From Frigoribacterium sp. (GTDB lineage: Bacteria; Actinomycetota; Actinomycetes; Actinomycetales; Microbacteriaceae): a DNA stretch of 64,000 bases. The position numbers and the translations under genes are program-made. Under the pieces are notes generated by a model. The model saw nothing but the letters and a program-made list of their open reading frames with translations. It had not been told where the DNA came from and ran no database searches. The stretch lies in assembly GCA_025363205.1 (NCBI GenBank), contig JANYEI010000139.1, positions 1-64,000 on the forward strand, in the 5' to 3' direction. Shown in pieces: positions 35,154 to 43,236 of the stretch (position 1 is its first letter; every line of letters begins with the position of its first letter).

Positions 35154-37616
35154 ATGACTACTCCCGAAATCCCCACCGCAGAGCCCCGCGGGGAACGCAT
35201 CGACAACGTCGACGTCTCCACTGAGATGGAGGGGTCGTTTCTCGAATACGCATATTCCGTGATCTATTCCCGGGCCCTTCCCGACGCACGCGACGGCCTG
35301 AAGCCGGTGCAGCGCCGCATCCTTTACCAGATGACCGAGATGGGCCTTCGCCCCGATCGCGGACACGTCAAGTCTGCCCGCGTCACCGGCGAAGTCATGG
35401 GCAAGCTGCATCCGCACGGCGATGCCTCGATCTACGACGCGATGGTTCGGCTTGCCCAGAGTTTCATCCTGCGCGTCCCTCTGATCGATGGGCATGGCAA
35501 TTTCGGCACACTGGATGACGGGCCGGCCGCACCGCGCTACACCGAAGCCCGCCTGACCGCGGCCGCGATGGCCATGACCGAAGACCTCGACGAAGACGTT
35601 GTCGACTTTGTGCCCAACTATGACAACCAATTGACACAGCCGGAGGTGCTGCCGTCGGCCTTCCCCAATCTGCTGGTCAACGGGGCATCGGGAATCGCCG
35701 TCGGTATGGCGACCAACATGGCACCGCACAATCTCATCGAGATCGTTGGCGCGGCACGACACCTGATCGCGCATCCGGACGCCTCGCTCGATGACCTCAT
35801 GTCGTTCGTGCCCGGCCCCGATCTGCCGACCGGAGGCACGATCATCGGCCTCTCCGGCATCCGCGATGCTTATGAGACGGGGCGCGGTAGTTTCCGCACA
35901 AGGGCGCGGGTGTCCGTCGAGAACATCACCGCACGCAAGGCGGGACTCATCATCACCGAGCTTCCCTATATGGTCGGCGCGGAGAAGGTGATCGAGAAGA
36001 TCAAGGACGGGGTCAACTCGAAGAAGCTCAACGGAATCTCGGATGTGACGGATCTGACCGACCGCAAACACGGCCTGCGCCTGGTGGTGGGGATTAAGAC
36101 CGGATTCAGCCCGGATGCCGTCCTCGAGCAGCTGTACCGCTTCACTCCGCTCGAGGACTCTTTCAACATCAACAACGTCGCCCTGGTGGACGGGGGGCCC
36201 AAAACTCTGGGACTGCGCGAACTGTTGCAGGTCTACATCGACCACCGCATCTCGGTCGTCACCAGGCGAAGCCAGTTCCGTCTCGCCCGCAAGAAGGAGC
36301 GCCTGCACCTCGTCGAAGGCTTGCTCGTGGCCATCCTCGACATCGATGAGGTGATTCAGGTGATCCGCGCGAGCGATGACAGCGAGCAGGCGCGGACACG
36401 GCTGATAGACGTCTTCGACCTCAGTCAGGTGCAGGCCGAGTACATCCTCGAACTTCGACTGCGCCGACTTACCAAGTTCTCCCGAATCGAACTCGAAGCG
36501 GAGCGTGACCAGCTGCTTGCCGAGATCGCCGCGCTCGAGCAACTGCTCACCGGACCGCAACGCGTGCGTCAGCTGGTCTCTGACGAGCTCGAGGAGGTCT
36601 CCGAGCGCTTTGGCACCCCACGTCGCACACTTCTCACCGAGGCGCGTCCGCCGGTCGGAACGACCGTCGCCGCCCGAGCTGCAGCAGCCGTGCTCGAGAT
36701 CGCGGACACGCCCTGCCGGGTCTTTCTGTCGACGACCGGGCGGGCCATCCGGGTTGACCTGTCCACTCTCGCCTCGGAGTTGCCGGAACGTGCCGTCCGA
36801 CGCACCAAACACGATGCAATCCTGTCGTCGATCGTGACCACAAGTCGATCAGAGATCGGCGCGGTCACTTCTCTCGGCCGCCTCATCCGTCTCACGCCGG
36901 TGGACCTGCCGGTTGCGCCGGAGAGCTCGATCCAGCTCGCCGCAGGCACGCGGATCTCCGACTACCTCGCGATCGACGCCAAGAAGGAGCGGGTGCTCGC
37001 GCTTGTCTCGCTCACATCCACCGATGCCATCGCTATCGGCACCAGGCAGGGCGTGGTCAAGCGCGTGACACCCGGAGACTGGGCCAACCGGCCCGAGTTC
37101 GAGATCATCGCGCTCAAGCCGGGGGACGCCGTGGTGGGAGTAAACCAGTCCGCCGAGACAGATGATCTGCTTTTCATCACTTCGGAGGCGCAACTCCTGC
37201 ACTTTCCCGCATCGACGGTGAGACCGCAGGGGCGTTCCGCCGGCGGGATGGCGGGAATCAATCTTGGCGCGAAGGCCACCGTGATCTTTTTTGGCGCGGT
37301 CGACCCCGCATCCGAGGTCGCCGTCGCGACAGTCTCGAGCAGCAGCGCGACGATCGCCGGGATGGACAGCGCGAGGGCGAAGGTCTCGATGCTGTCCGAG
37401 TTCCCCAGCAAGGGGCGCGCGACCGGCGGTGTACGAGCCCACGCCTTCCTCAGGGGCGAAGATCTGCTCTCCGTGGCGTGGGCAGGGCCGTCCCCGGCGC
37501 TCGCTGTGGCAGCGGATGGCGCGGTGCGAACTCTTCCGGACGCCGGCGCCAAACGCGACGCATCCGGCACGCCCCTCGACGGCTTCGTTGGGTCGATCGG
37601 CGCCCCGATCCGTTGA
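35154..37616 (+). CDS. parC: DNA topoisomerase IV subunit A
   Basis: An 820-residue type IIA topoisomerase breakage-reunion subunit. The quinolone-resistance region HPHGDASIYDAMVRLAQ and the catalytic Tyr in AAPRYTEARL (about residue 129) are intact. The C-terminal beta-pinwheel has degenerate blades without the GyrA-box, which favours ParC over GyrA. With ParE it decatenates daughter chromosomes. It is convergent with parE, separated by a repeat-bearing 469-bp gap. Confidence 0.93.
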   Translation: MTTPEIPTAEPRGERIDNVDVSTEMEGSFLEYAYSVIYSRALPDARDGLKPVQRRILYQMTEMGLRPDRGHVKSARVTGEVMGKLHPHGDASIYDAMVRLAQSFILRVPLIDGHGNFGTLDDGPAAPRYTEARLTAAAMAMTEDLDEDVVDFVPNYDNQLTQPEVLPSAFPNLLVNGASGIAVGMATNMAPHNLIEIVGAARHLIAHPDASLDDLMSFVPGPDLPTGGTIIGLSGIRDAYETGRGSFRTRARVSVENITARKAGLIITELPYMVGAEKVIEKIKDGVNSKKLNGISDVTDLTDRKHGLRLVVGIKTGFSPDAVLEQLYRFTPLEDSFNINNVALVDGGPKTLGLRELLQVYIDHRISVVTRRSQFRLARKKERLHLVEGLLVAILDIDEVIQVIRASDDSEQARTRLIDVFDLSQVQAEYILELRLRRLTKFSRIELEAERDQLLAEIAALEQLLTGPQRVRQLVSDELEEVSERFGTPRRTLLTEARPPVGTTVAARAAAAVLEIADTPCRVFLSTTGRAIRVDLSTLASELPERAVRRTKHDAILSSIVTTSRSEIGAVTSLGRLIRLTPVDLPVAPESSIQLAAGTRISDYLAIDAKKERVLALVSLTSTDAIAIGTRQGVVKRVTPGDWANRPEFEIIALKPGDAVVGVNQSAETDDLLFITSEAQLLHFPASTVRPQGRSAGGMAGINLGAKATVIFFGAVDPASEVAVATVSSSSATIAGMDSARAKVSMLSEFPSKGRATGGVRAHAFLRGEDLLSVAWAGPSPALAVAADGAVRTLPDAGAKRDASGTPLDGFVGSIGAPIR

Positions 37617-37682
37617 GGCTCGGGGCAATCTCGAGCGTCAGCGGGGCAAACTCCGGTGCCCTCTCCCCGCGCGTCCCTTGCG

Positions 37683-37761
37683 CGAAATGCAGGACTCCAC
37701 GTGACAGGAGTGACGGAAGAGCCTCATCCGTAACACTGGTCACACCCGATCCTGCATTTCG
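37683..37761. repeat. 79-bp inverted-repeat element, copy 1
   Basis: Bounded by CGAAATGCAGGA (37683-37694) and its exact reverse complement TCCTGCATTTCG (37750-37761). Inside are nested GTGAC/GTCAC and ACGGA/TCCGT pairs around an AGAGCCTCA centre, so the whole unit can fold as one long interrupted hairpin. It may be a REP/MITE-like element, a structured RNA or a protein-binding site. Confidence 0.8.
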
Positions 37762-37827
37762 AACAGACCAGCACGCACAGCAGGCCAGCGCGCGCAGCAG
37801 ACCAGCGCAGGGCAGGCCGGCGCACTG

Positions 37828-37890
37828 AGAACTCGCCGCTGCGCAGAACTCGCCGCTGCGCAGAACTCGACCGCGCAAACTCGACCGCGC
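37828..37890. repeat. Degenerate 17-bp tandem array between the two elements
   Basis: AGAACTCGCCGCTGCGC at 37828-37844 is repeated exactly at 37845-37861, followed by shortened variants AGAACTCGACCGCGC (37862-37876) and AAACTCGACCGCGC (37877-37890). It joins the two 79-bp elements. Confidence 0.7.
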
Positions 37891-37968
37891 GAAATGCAGG
37901 ACTCCACGTGACAGCAGGGGCTGAAGAGCCTCATCCGTCACACCGGTCACACCTGATCCTGCATTTCG
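37890..37968. repeat. 79-bp inverted-repeat element, copy 2
   Basis: Same length and same 12-bp terminal inverted repeats as copy 1 (37890-37901 and 37957-37968). The inner sequence differs at several positions, mainly in the left loop, while the paired GTGAC/GTCAC parts are kept. The tail AACAGACCAGCACGCACA after the right end is also shared with copy 1. Confidence 0.8.
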
Positions 37969-38085
37969 AACAGACCAGCACGCACAACAGACCAGCACGC
38001 ACAGCAGACCAGCCCGCAGCAGGCCAGCGCACTCACCGAATCGGGGCAGCCGATGGATTGGCGGGAGATGCGGATGCGTCGCCGA

Positions 38086-40185
38086 TTATACGTCGATTCG
38101 CTCGCGCGACATCCCGTCCGAACCCGCGATGATGAAGTCCTTGCGGGGGGCGACATCGTTGCCCATGAGCAGCTCGAACACTCGCTCGGCGTTGACAGCG
38201 TCGGTGATTTGCACGCGGCGTAGCGTGCGGTGGTGACGGTCCATGGTGGTGGTCGCCAGTTGGTCGGCATCCATCTCGCCGAGGCCTTTGTAACGCTGAA
38301 TCGGATCCTGGTAGCGCTTGTTCGACTTCTTGAGCCCGGCGAGCACCCCGTTGAGCTCGGCCTCGGAGTAGGTGTAGATCGTCTCGTTCGGCTTCGTGCC
38401 CGGGTTCATGACAATAACCCGGTGCAGCGGCGGCACCGCGGCGTACACGCGTCCGTCGCGAATCATATCGGGCATGTAACGAAAGAACAGCGTCAGCAAC
38501 AGGGTGCGGATGTGCGCGCCATCGACATCCGCATCGCTCATGATGATCACCTTGCCGTACCGCGCCGTCGCAAGGTCGAAGCTGCGGCCGGACCCGGCGC
38601 CGATCACCTGGATGATCGAGGCGCACTCCGCGTTGCCGAGCATGTCGGAAACGGATGCTTTCTGCACGTTGAGGATCTTGCCGCGGATCGGCAGCAGCGC
38701 CTGATATTCGCTATCGCGCGCAAGCTTCGCCGTTCCCAGTGCGGAGTCCCCCTCCACGATGAAGAGCTCGCTGTTGGCCACATCCGAGCTTCTGCAGTCA
38801 ACCAGCTTCGCCGGAAGGGACGAGTTCTCGAGGGCATTCTTGCGCCGCTGGGTCTCCTTGTGCGCGCGCGCTGAGATGCGGGACTTCATTTCCGCGACGA
38901 TCTTGTCAAGCACGAGTGCCGACTGCGTCTTGTCGTCACGCTTCGGCGAACCGAACTTCTCCGCCATGGTCTTGGCGACCACCGCAGCGACGATATTGCG
39001 AACCGCGGGAGTTCCGAGGATCTCCTTCGTCTGCCCCTCGAACTGCGGCTCAGGCAGGCGTACGGTCAACACCGCCGTGAGGCCGGCGAGGATGTCGTCC
39101 TTCTCAATCTTCTCGGTGCTGTTCGCACCAGTGCCGACCTTGAGTCGGCGCGCGTTCTGCTCGACCTGCGCGCGGAGGAACTTGAGCATCCCGGCCTCGA
39201 AGCCGGTTTGGTGAGTGCCGCCCTTCGGGGTGGCGATGATATTCACGTAGCTTCGGAACACCGTGTCATACCCGGTGCCCCAACGCAGGGCGATATCGAC
39301 CTCGCACTCGCGCTCAAGCTCGGTGGCGACCATGTGGCCCTTGTCGTCGAGCACGGGAACGGTCTCCTGGAACGCGCCGGAGCCGGTCATTCGCCAGGTC
39401 TCAGTAAGGGCGGTGTCCGGGGCGAGGAAGTCGACGTATTCAGCGATTCCACCGTCGAAGCGGAACAGTTCATGGATGGGCTCGGCGCCACGCTCGTCGG
39501 TGATGTCGATGCCGAGGCCTCGCACCAGGAACGCGGTCTGACGCGCGCGGGTCGCGAGTTCATCCGTTTGAAAGGTCGTGCCGCGGCTGAATATCTGCGG
39601 ATCAGCCCAGTAGCGAATCCGGGTGCCGGTCGCACCGCGCGGCACCCTGCCGATCACGCGCAGTTCACTCTTCTTCTCGAACGGGGTGAATACGGCGTCC
39701 GCTCTCGGTCCGTCGGCGGTATCGGCGAAGATACCGGGCTCACCACGATGGAATGACATCGCCCAGGTCTTGCCATCACGGTCGACTTCGACATCCAGGC
39801 GCTCTGAAAGGGCGTTGACGACCGATGCTCCAACGCCGTGAAGTCCACCGGAGGCAGCATAGGATCCGCTGCCGAACTTGCCGCCGGCATGAAGCTTGGT
39901 GAACACGACCTCGACCCCGGACAGACCGGTCTTCGGCTCGATGTCCACCGGAATCCCGCGGGCGCGGTCACGCACCTCAATGCTGTCGTCGGCGTGCAAC
40001 ACCACGGTGATCTCATCGCCATGACCACCGAGTGCCTCGTCGACAGAGTTGTCGATGACCTCCCACAGGCAGTGCATAAGGCCACGCGAATCAGTGGATC
40101 CGATATACATGCCCGGACGCTTGCGTACCGCCTCGAGACCCTCGAGCACCGACAGGTGCCGTGCAGAATAGTCCGAACTCGCCAC
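38086..40185 (-). CDS. parE: DNA topoisomerase IV subunit B
   Basis: A 699-residue GHKL ATPase subunit of topoisomerase IV. The ATP site is in LWEVIDNSVDEALGGHG and GRGIPVD-like RARGIPVDIEPKTG, the TOPRIM part has ELFIVEGDSALGTAK and IIMSDADVDGAHI, and the C-terminus ends in the usual RIDV region. Start is the GTG at 40185 with AAGGAG 6 nt upstream. GyrB is expected elsewhere, near dnaA; the pairing with parC and sigA is the typical actinobacterial ParE location. Confidence 0.94.
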   Translation of the reverse strand: MASSDYSARHLSVLEGLEAVRKRPGMYIGSTDSRGLMHCLWEVIDNSVDEALGGHGDEITVVLHADDSIEVRDRARGIPVDIEPKTGLSGVEVVFTKLHAGGKFGSGSYAASGGLHGVGASVVNALSERLDVEVDRDGKTWAMSFHRGEPGIFADTADGPRADAVFTPFEKKSELRVIGRVPRGATGTRIRYWADPQIFSRGTTFQTDELATRARQTAFLVRGLGIDITDERGAEPIHELFRFDGGIAEYVDFLAPDTALTETWRMTGSGAFQETVPVLDDKGHMVATELERECEVDIALRWGTGYDTVFRSYVNIIATPKGGTHQTGFEAGMLKFLRAQVEQNARRLKVGTGANSTEKIEKDDILAGLTAVLTVRLPEPQFEGQTKEILGTPAVRNIVAAVVAKTMAEKFGSPKRDDKTQSALVLDKIVAEMKSRISARAHKETQRRKNALENSSLPAKLVDCRSSDVANSELFIVEGDSALGTAKLARDSEYQALLPIRGKILNVQKASVSDMLGNAECASIIQVIGAGSGRSFDLATARYGKVIIMSDADVDGAHIRTLLLTLFFRYMPDMIRDGRVYAAVPPLHRVIVMNPGTKPNETIYTYSEAELNGVLAGLKKSNKRYQDPIQRYKGLGEMDADQLATTTMDRHHRTLRRVQITDAVNAERVFELLMGNDVAPRKDFIIAGSDGMSRERIDV

Positions 40186-40409
40186 GTGAATCTCCTTCGC
40201 GGCACCGCCAACATCGTCGAAACGGGGAATGGACGGGGACTGGGCCGGGTTAAACACTAACGACAGTCAATGCCGTTACCGACGTATGACACCCCTTGAT
40301 GAAGCGGGTACGCGTTCAGCGAAATACACAGGTTTTGTGGCCACGTTGGGACAGACCCGTGTTTGTATTGAAACAACACATTATGAAAAGGAAATCAGAG
40401 GAGCAACTC

Positions 40410-40646
40410 ATGGCTCAGATTGCACCCGAAACGACTGCAGTGAACGACATCAACTCCAGCCCTCGGCTTACCGCGTCGGACCGCTGCGACAGCTGTGGTG
40501 CGCAGGCCTACATCCGTGTCGCCATCGGTTCGAGCGAACTGCTGTTTTGCGCACATCACGGCAAGAAGTACCAGGAAAAGCTCGCGACCATCGCCAGCGA
40601 CTGGCACGACGAGTCGGACCGCCTGCTTCAGGACAACCGCGCCTAG
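40410..40646 (+). CDS. DUF7455 small zinc-binding-like protein
   Basis: A 78-residue protein with a CDSC pair and a later CAHHGKKY motif (SDRCDSCGAQAYIRVAIGS then LLFCAHHG), probably a one-zinc fold. The family is widespread in actinobacteria next to sigA and parE; function unknown. The ATG at 40410 has GAGGAG 7 nt upstream. The frame remains open upstream to 40296 but that part is not conserved-looking. Diverges from parE. Confidence 0.9.
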   Translation: MAQIAPETTAVNDINSSPRLTASDRCDSCGAQAYIRVAIGSSELLFCAHHGKKYQEKLATIASDWHDESDRLLQDNRA

Positions 40647-40672
40647 GAAGTAGAGAACCCGCATTTTTTGTC

Positions 40673-40700
40673 AGCGCCCTCGGCTTCGGCCGGGGGCGCT
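40673..40700. terminator. Strong bidirectional terminator after the DUF7455 gene
   Basis: AGCGCCCTCGGC (40673-40684) pairs with GCCGGGGGCGCT (40689-40700) with one G-U pair around a stable TTCG tetraloop. A T-rich tract follows on the plus strand and a T-run (from ATTTTTTG at 40662-40670, antisense A/T) precedes it, so it can also end the minus-strand racemase operon. Confidence 0.9.
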
Positions 40701-40728
40701 TTGCTTTCTTCGGGAATCGAGTGCGAAA

Positions 40729-41769
40729 TTACTCGAGAAATCGCCGGTGGATGCGCGGACTCAGGCGTGTGACGAGCTCTTCCCCGATCGTGCCCAGTTT
40801 GTCTGCCCACTCCTGCACGGTCGGCTCACCGTCCGTGCCGTCACCGAAGAGGATCGCTGTCTCACCGGTACGCACGATGGCTTCACCAGTGTCCACCGTC
40901 AGTTGGTCCAACTGGACCGAGACGACCCTGTGGCGCACGCCTTCAAGCGAGACCTGCACCCCCGCCGCTGAGCTGGGGACGCCGTCACCATAACCGATCC
41001 CGACGGTCGCCAGGCCATCCCGCACCGCGATTACCGGTGCGGTGAGCGTCATTACGGGTTCGAGCAGGAGCGAAGAGGGGGTTACCCCGCCGCCGGGCGA
41101 TATTCCGAAGGAAAAAGCCCCGATCCGCACAAGGTCAAACCGGGCATCGGCGCGACCGAACGCGGCCGCACTTGCCGCAAGATGCCGCACCGTTACGTTC
41201 GCTCCGAGACGTTCGGCAATTGCGAGCGCCGAGCGGAACCGCTTGATCGCCACGGTGTCGTCGTCGTCGGAAGCCTCCGCGATGTGAGTCCAGATACCGA
41301 CGAGTTCGATGCGGTCCGACAGGGCGAGAGCTTGGGCCACCAGGGCGGGCCACTGCTCGATGCTGGCACCGTTTCGATGAAGGCCCGTGTCAATCTTGAG
41401 GTGCACCCGCGCTCGGCCAGCGACGCTGGCCCGAGCAATCGCATCCAACTGGCCGAGTGTCGAGACGCCGAAGTCGAGTTCGGCGTCAATCGCTGCGGTG
41501 TAATCCTCGTTGGGCCCGAGTAACCAAGTAAACAGGGCCACGTCACGCGGGATGCCGTTCTGCCGCAACTCGAGGCCGGTCTCGATGTCGAGGACGCCGA
41601 GCCAGGTGACCCCGGCCGCGACTGCCGCACGCGCGACCGGTACGGCGCCGTGTCCGTAGGCATCCGCTTTAACCACGGCCATCAGGGCGGCCGGAGCAAC
41701 CCGCTCGGCGAGCCGGGCAAGGTTACGCCGGTAGGCGGCGAGATCAATCGTGGCTGTGGGCGTATTCAT
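40729..41769 (-). CDS. Alanine-racemase-like protein, keeps PLP barrel, lacks the catalytic-Tyr loop
   Basis: A 346-residue fold-type III PLP protein. The barrel is complete: PLP Lys in MAVVKADAYGHG, the Arg in HLKIDTGLHRNG, His in IWTHIAEASD and Arg in DLVRIGAFSFG. The C-terminal domain is abnormal: the loop with the catalytic Tyr (VSYGxTW in normal Alr) is deleted, so PVIAVRDG runs directly into LATVGIGYGDG. The later conserved Tyr (TIxYE) is Glu and CMDQ has become QLDQ. In normal Alr that Tyr acts across the dimer interface, so this protein alone should be inactive or altered. It starts inside the stop of the next racemase-like gene (ATGA overlap). Annotation pipelines will probably call it alr. 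Confidence 0.85.
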   Translation of the reverse strand: MNTPTATIDLAAYRRNLARLAERVAPAALMAVVKADAYGHGAVPVARAAVAAGVTWLGVLDIETGLELRQNGIPRDVALFTWLLGPNEDYTAAIDAELDFGVSTLGQLDAIARASVAGRARVHLKIDTGLHRNGASIEQWPALVAQALALSDRIELVGIWTHIAEASDDDDTVAIKRFRSALAIAERLGANVTVRHLAASAAAFGRADARFDLVRIGAFSFGISPGGGVTPSSLLLEPVMTLTAPVIAVRDGLATVGIGYGDGVPSSAAGVQVSLEGVRHRVVSVQLDQLTVDTGEAIVRTGETAILFGDGTDGEPTVQEWADKLGTIGEELVTRLSPRIHRRFLE

Positions 41770-42437
41770 CGATACACCCGCGGCAGGTGGGAGCCGAAGA
41801 CGGAGACGATCTCCGCGCTCGGGCGCCGGAGGCTGCTCGCCCAGTCCCAGACCGCAGGATCCTCCCCGGAGGGGTCACCAAACACAACCGCCTCGTCGCC
41901 GATCAGGGCGGAATCCTGCCCGAGGTCAAGCACAAGGGCATTCATCGCCACGCGCCCTACGATACGACGCGGCGCTCCCCCGAGTCGGAGAGATCCCACA
42001 TTGCTCGCGATACGATCCAAACCCTCCGCGTAGCCGATTCCGACGAGCGCAAGATTGGTGCGCGAGGGTGCGGTCCAGGTGTACCCGTAGGAGACACTCT
42101 CGCCGGCATCGATTGTCTTTGTGCCCACTACCAGCGCGCTGACCCGCATCGCCGGCCGCAGCTCACGATCCGCACAGAGTCCGTACAGTGCCTCACCCGC
42201 AGAGATGAATTCCGCATCACGCCCTGTCGACGCGGTGAAATCGATGTCGCGAACGAAGACACCGCCATCAACGGCGGCGGCGGTTACCGCCGTGACGCCG
42301 TGACCGTAGGCATCCGCCCTGAGATCGGCGACGACGACTCGAGAACCAGCCCGGCGAACGAGCACAGCCGCGTTGTCGCGGATCGCCGAGAGATTGATGC
42401 TCGCACGGTGAATGTGTGAACCGGACAGCGTCATCAC
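41766..42437 (-). CDS. Truncated alanine-racemase-like protein, keeps the catalytic-Tyr domain, lacks most of the barrel
   Basis: A 223-residue protein. Residues 1-65 match the first barrel strands, but the PLP Lys is Arg40 (VADLRADAYGHG). The rest of the barrel (roughly 160 residues, including the PLP-phosphate Arg and His) is absent. From about residue 85 the C-terminal domain is well kept: GEALYGL, the catalytic-Tyr loop GESVSYGYTWTAP, VGIGYAEGL and VGRVAMNAL. The distal TIxYE Tyr is Ala. It cannot bind PLP in the usual way, yet carries exactly what its neighbour has lost. Start is GTG 42437 or ATG 42434, next to AAGAGG. It lies 31 bp after the GatD-like gene. Confidence 0.82.
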   Translation of the reverse strand: MMTLSGSHIHRASINLSAIRDNAAVLVRRAGSRVVVADLRADAYGHGVTAVTAAAVDGGVFVRDIDFTASTGRDAEFISAGEALYGLCADRELRPAMRVSALVVGTKTIDAGESVSYGYTWTAPSRTNLALVGIGYAEGLDRIASNVGSLRLGGAPRRIVGRVAMNALVLDLGQDSALIGDEAVVFGDPSGEDPAVWDWASSLRRPSAEIVSVFGSHLPRVYR

Positions 42438-42468
42438 CTCTTGGATTGGACGGACGATTCTCGAAGTC

Positions 42469-43236
42469 CTAGATTCTTGAGAATACGTGTTTCGCGTGGG
42501 CGATGATCACGTCTCGCGCCCGCGTGGCGTAGTACTCGAGTTTTTCGTTGCGCTCTGAGTTAATCACGGTGAATCCACGACGCATACCGATCGACGCGAT
42601 GATGGCGTCGGTGAGGAGTGGGTTGAGGGGCAGTGCCGGGCCACCGACCTGCGTGCCGATAGCGACAGTGCCGCTAACCACAGTGCCGACGGTGCCGGTA
42701 TCGAGGACGCCCTCGACGGAACCCTCGCCATTGCCACTGCCGGCCTCGAGGATGCCCAGGGGCTTTGCCCCGGCATCCAGCGTCCAGCGAGACGCGTTGT
42801 CTTCGAATCCGACGATCTGGCCGAATGGCGAATCGACGATCACGTAGCCGACGGCACGCGTGGAGATGCGGGTCGCTCGGAACGGCAGGACTGCTAGCCC
42901 CTCGAGCGAGGTGCCGTCGGCGAGGGTGATAGAATGGCCGAGCAGCTCGGCGCCGGAACCGTAGGCGAACACGGCAGTGCCGCTCGCGCGCAGCGCGCGA
43001 AGCCGGTCGCCATTCGCCAGCAGGTCGGCGTGGATGTTGCGCATCGCCGAAAGCGGTCCGTTGCCGACGATGACCAGGTCGACATCCGTCGGGAGTTGAG
43101 ATCCAACCTCGTGGGCAATAACTGTCACGGAATGCCCGGCACGCGTCAGTCGGGCTGTCAGCGCCATAACATTACCCCGATCGCCGGCTACCCCGAGTTC
43201 GTCGGGGTAGAGCTGCACAATCGTCAGCTCACTCAT
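42469..43236 (-). CDS. GatD-like glutamine amidotransferase homologue with lost catalytic residues
   Basis: A 255-residue homologue of GatD, the glutaminase partner of MurT in lipid II isoglutaminyl synthase. Family features are the N-terminal TIVQLYPDELGVAGDRGNV, FGQIVGFEDN, GAKPLGILEAGSGNG and LPLNPLLTDAII. The nucleophile Cys (expected near residue 93) is missing: the strand reads AVFAYGSGAELLG, and there is no Cys anywhere in the protein. The catalytic His position (normally YLHGPLL) reads QVGGPAL. It should not hydrolyse glutamine and may be a structural or substrate-binding subunit. Start is the ATG at 43236, overlapping the MurT-like stop by 4 bp. Confidence 0.85.
   Translation of the reverse strand: MSELTIVQLYPDELGVAGDRGNVMALTARLTRAGHSVTVIAHEVGSQLPTDVDLVIVGNGPLSAMRNIHADLLANGDRLRALRASGTAVFAYGSGAELLGHSITLADGTSLEGLAVLPFRATRISTRAVGYVIVDSPFGQIVGFEDNASRWTLDAGAKPLGILEAGSGNGEGSVEGVLDTGTVGTVVSGTVAIGTQVGGPALPLNPLLTDAIIASIGMRRGFTVINSERNEKLEYYATRARDVIIAHAKHVFSRI

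Larger units (their letters stand above)
37617..38085. other. 469-bp non-coding gap between convergent parC and parE
   Basis: This is the only gap over 300 bp in the window. It contains two copies of a 79-bp inverted-repeat element placed exactly 207 bp apart, each followed by a CAGACCAGC-rich tail, with a 17-bp tandem array between them. An open frame of 182 codons crosses it on the minus strand only because the 207-bp period is a multiple of three. I see no convincing gene. Confidence 0.75.

Noticed and set aside
35142..36812. Long minus-strand extension of the phosphodiesterase frame to 935 codons
   Set aside because: All of it beyond 35141 is antisense to the well-supported parC gene. 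The phosphodiesterase fold begins at the ATG at 35141.
37450..37998. Minus-strand open frame of 182 codons with two repeats of a Cys/Trp-rich peptide between parC and parE
   Set aside because: The peptide repeat is caused by the 207-bp (69-codon) spacing of the two inverted-repeat elements. The frame overlaps the parC 3' end, has no ribosome binding site and an amino-acid composition unlike the neighbours.
37683..38040. Possible CRISPR array in the repetitive gap
   Set aside because: Only two long units exist, they are internally palindromic over 79 bp, spacers are not unique 30-40 bp sequences, and no cas gene is present.
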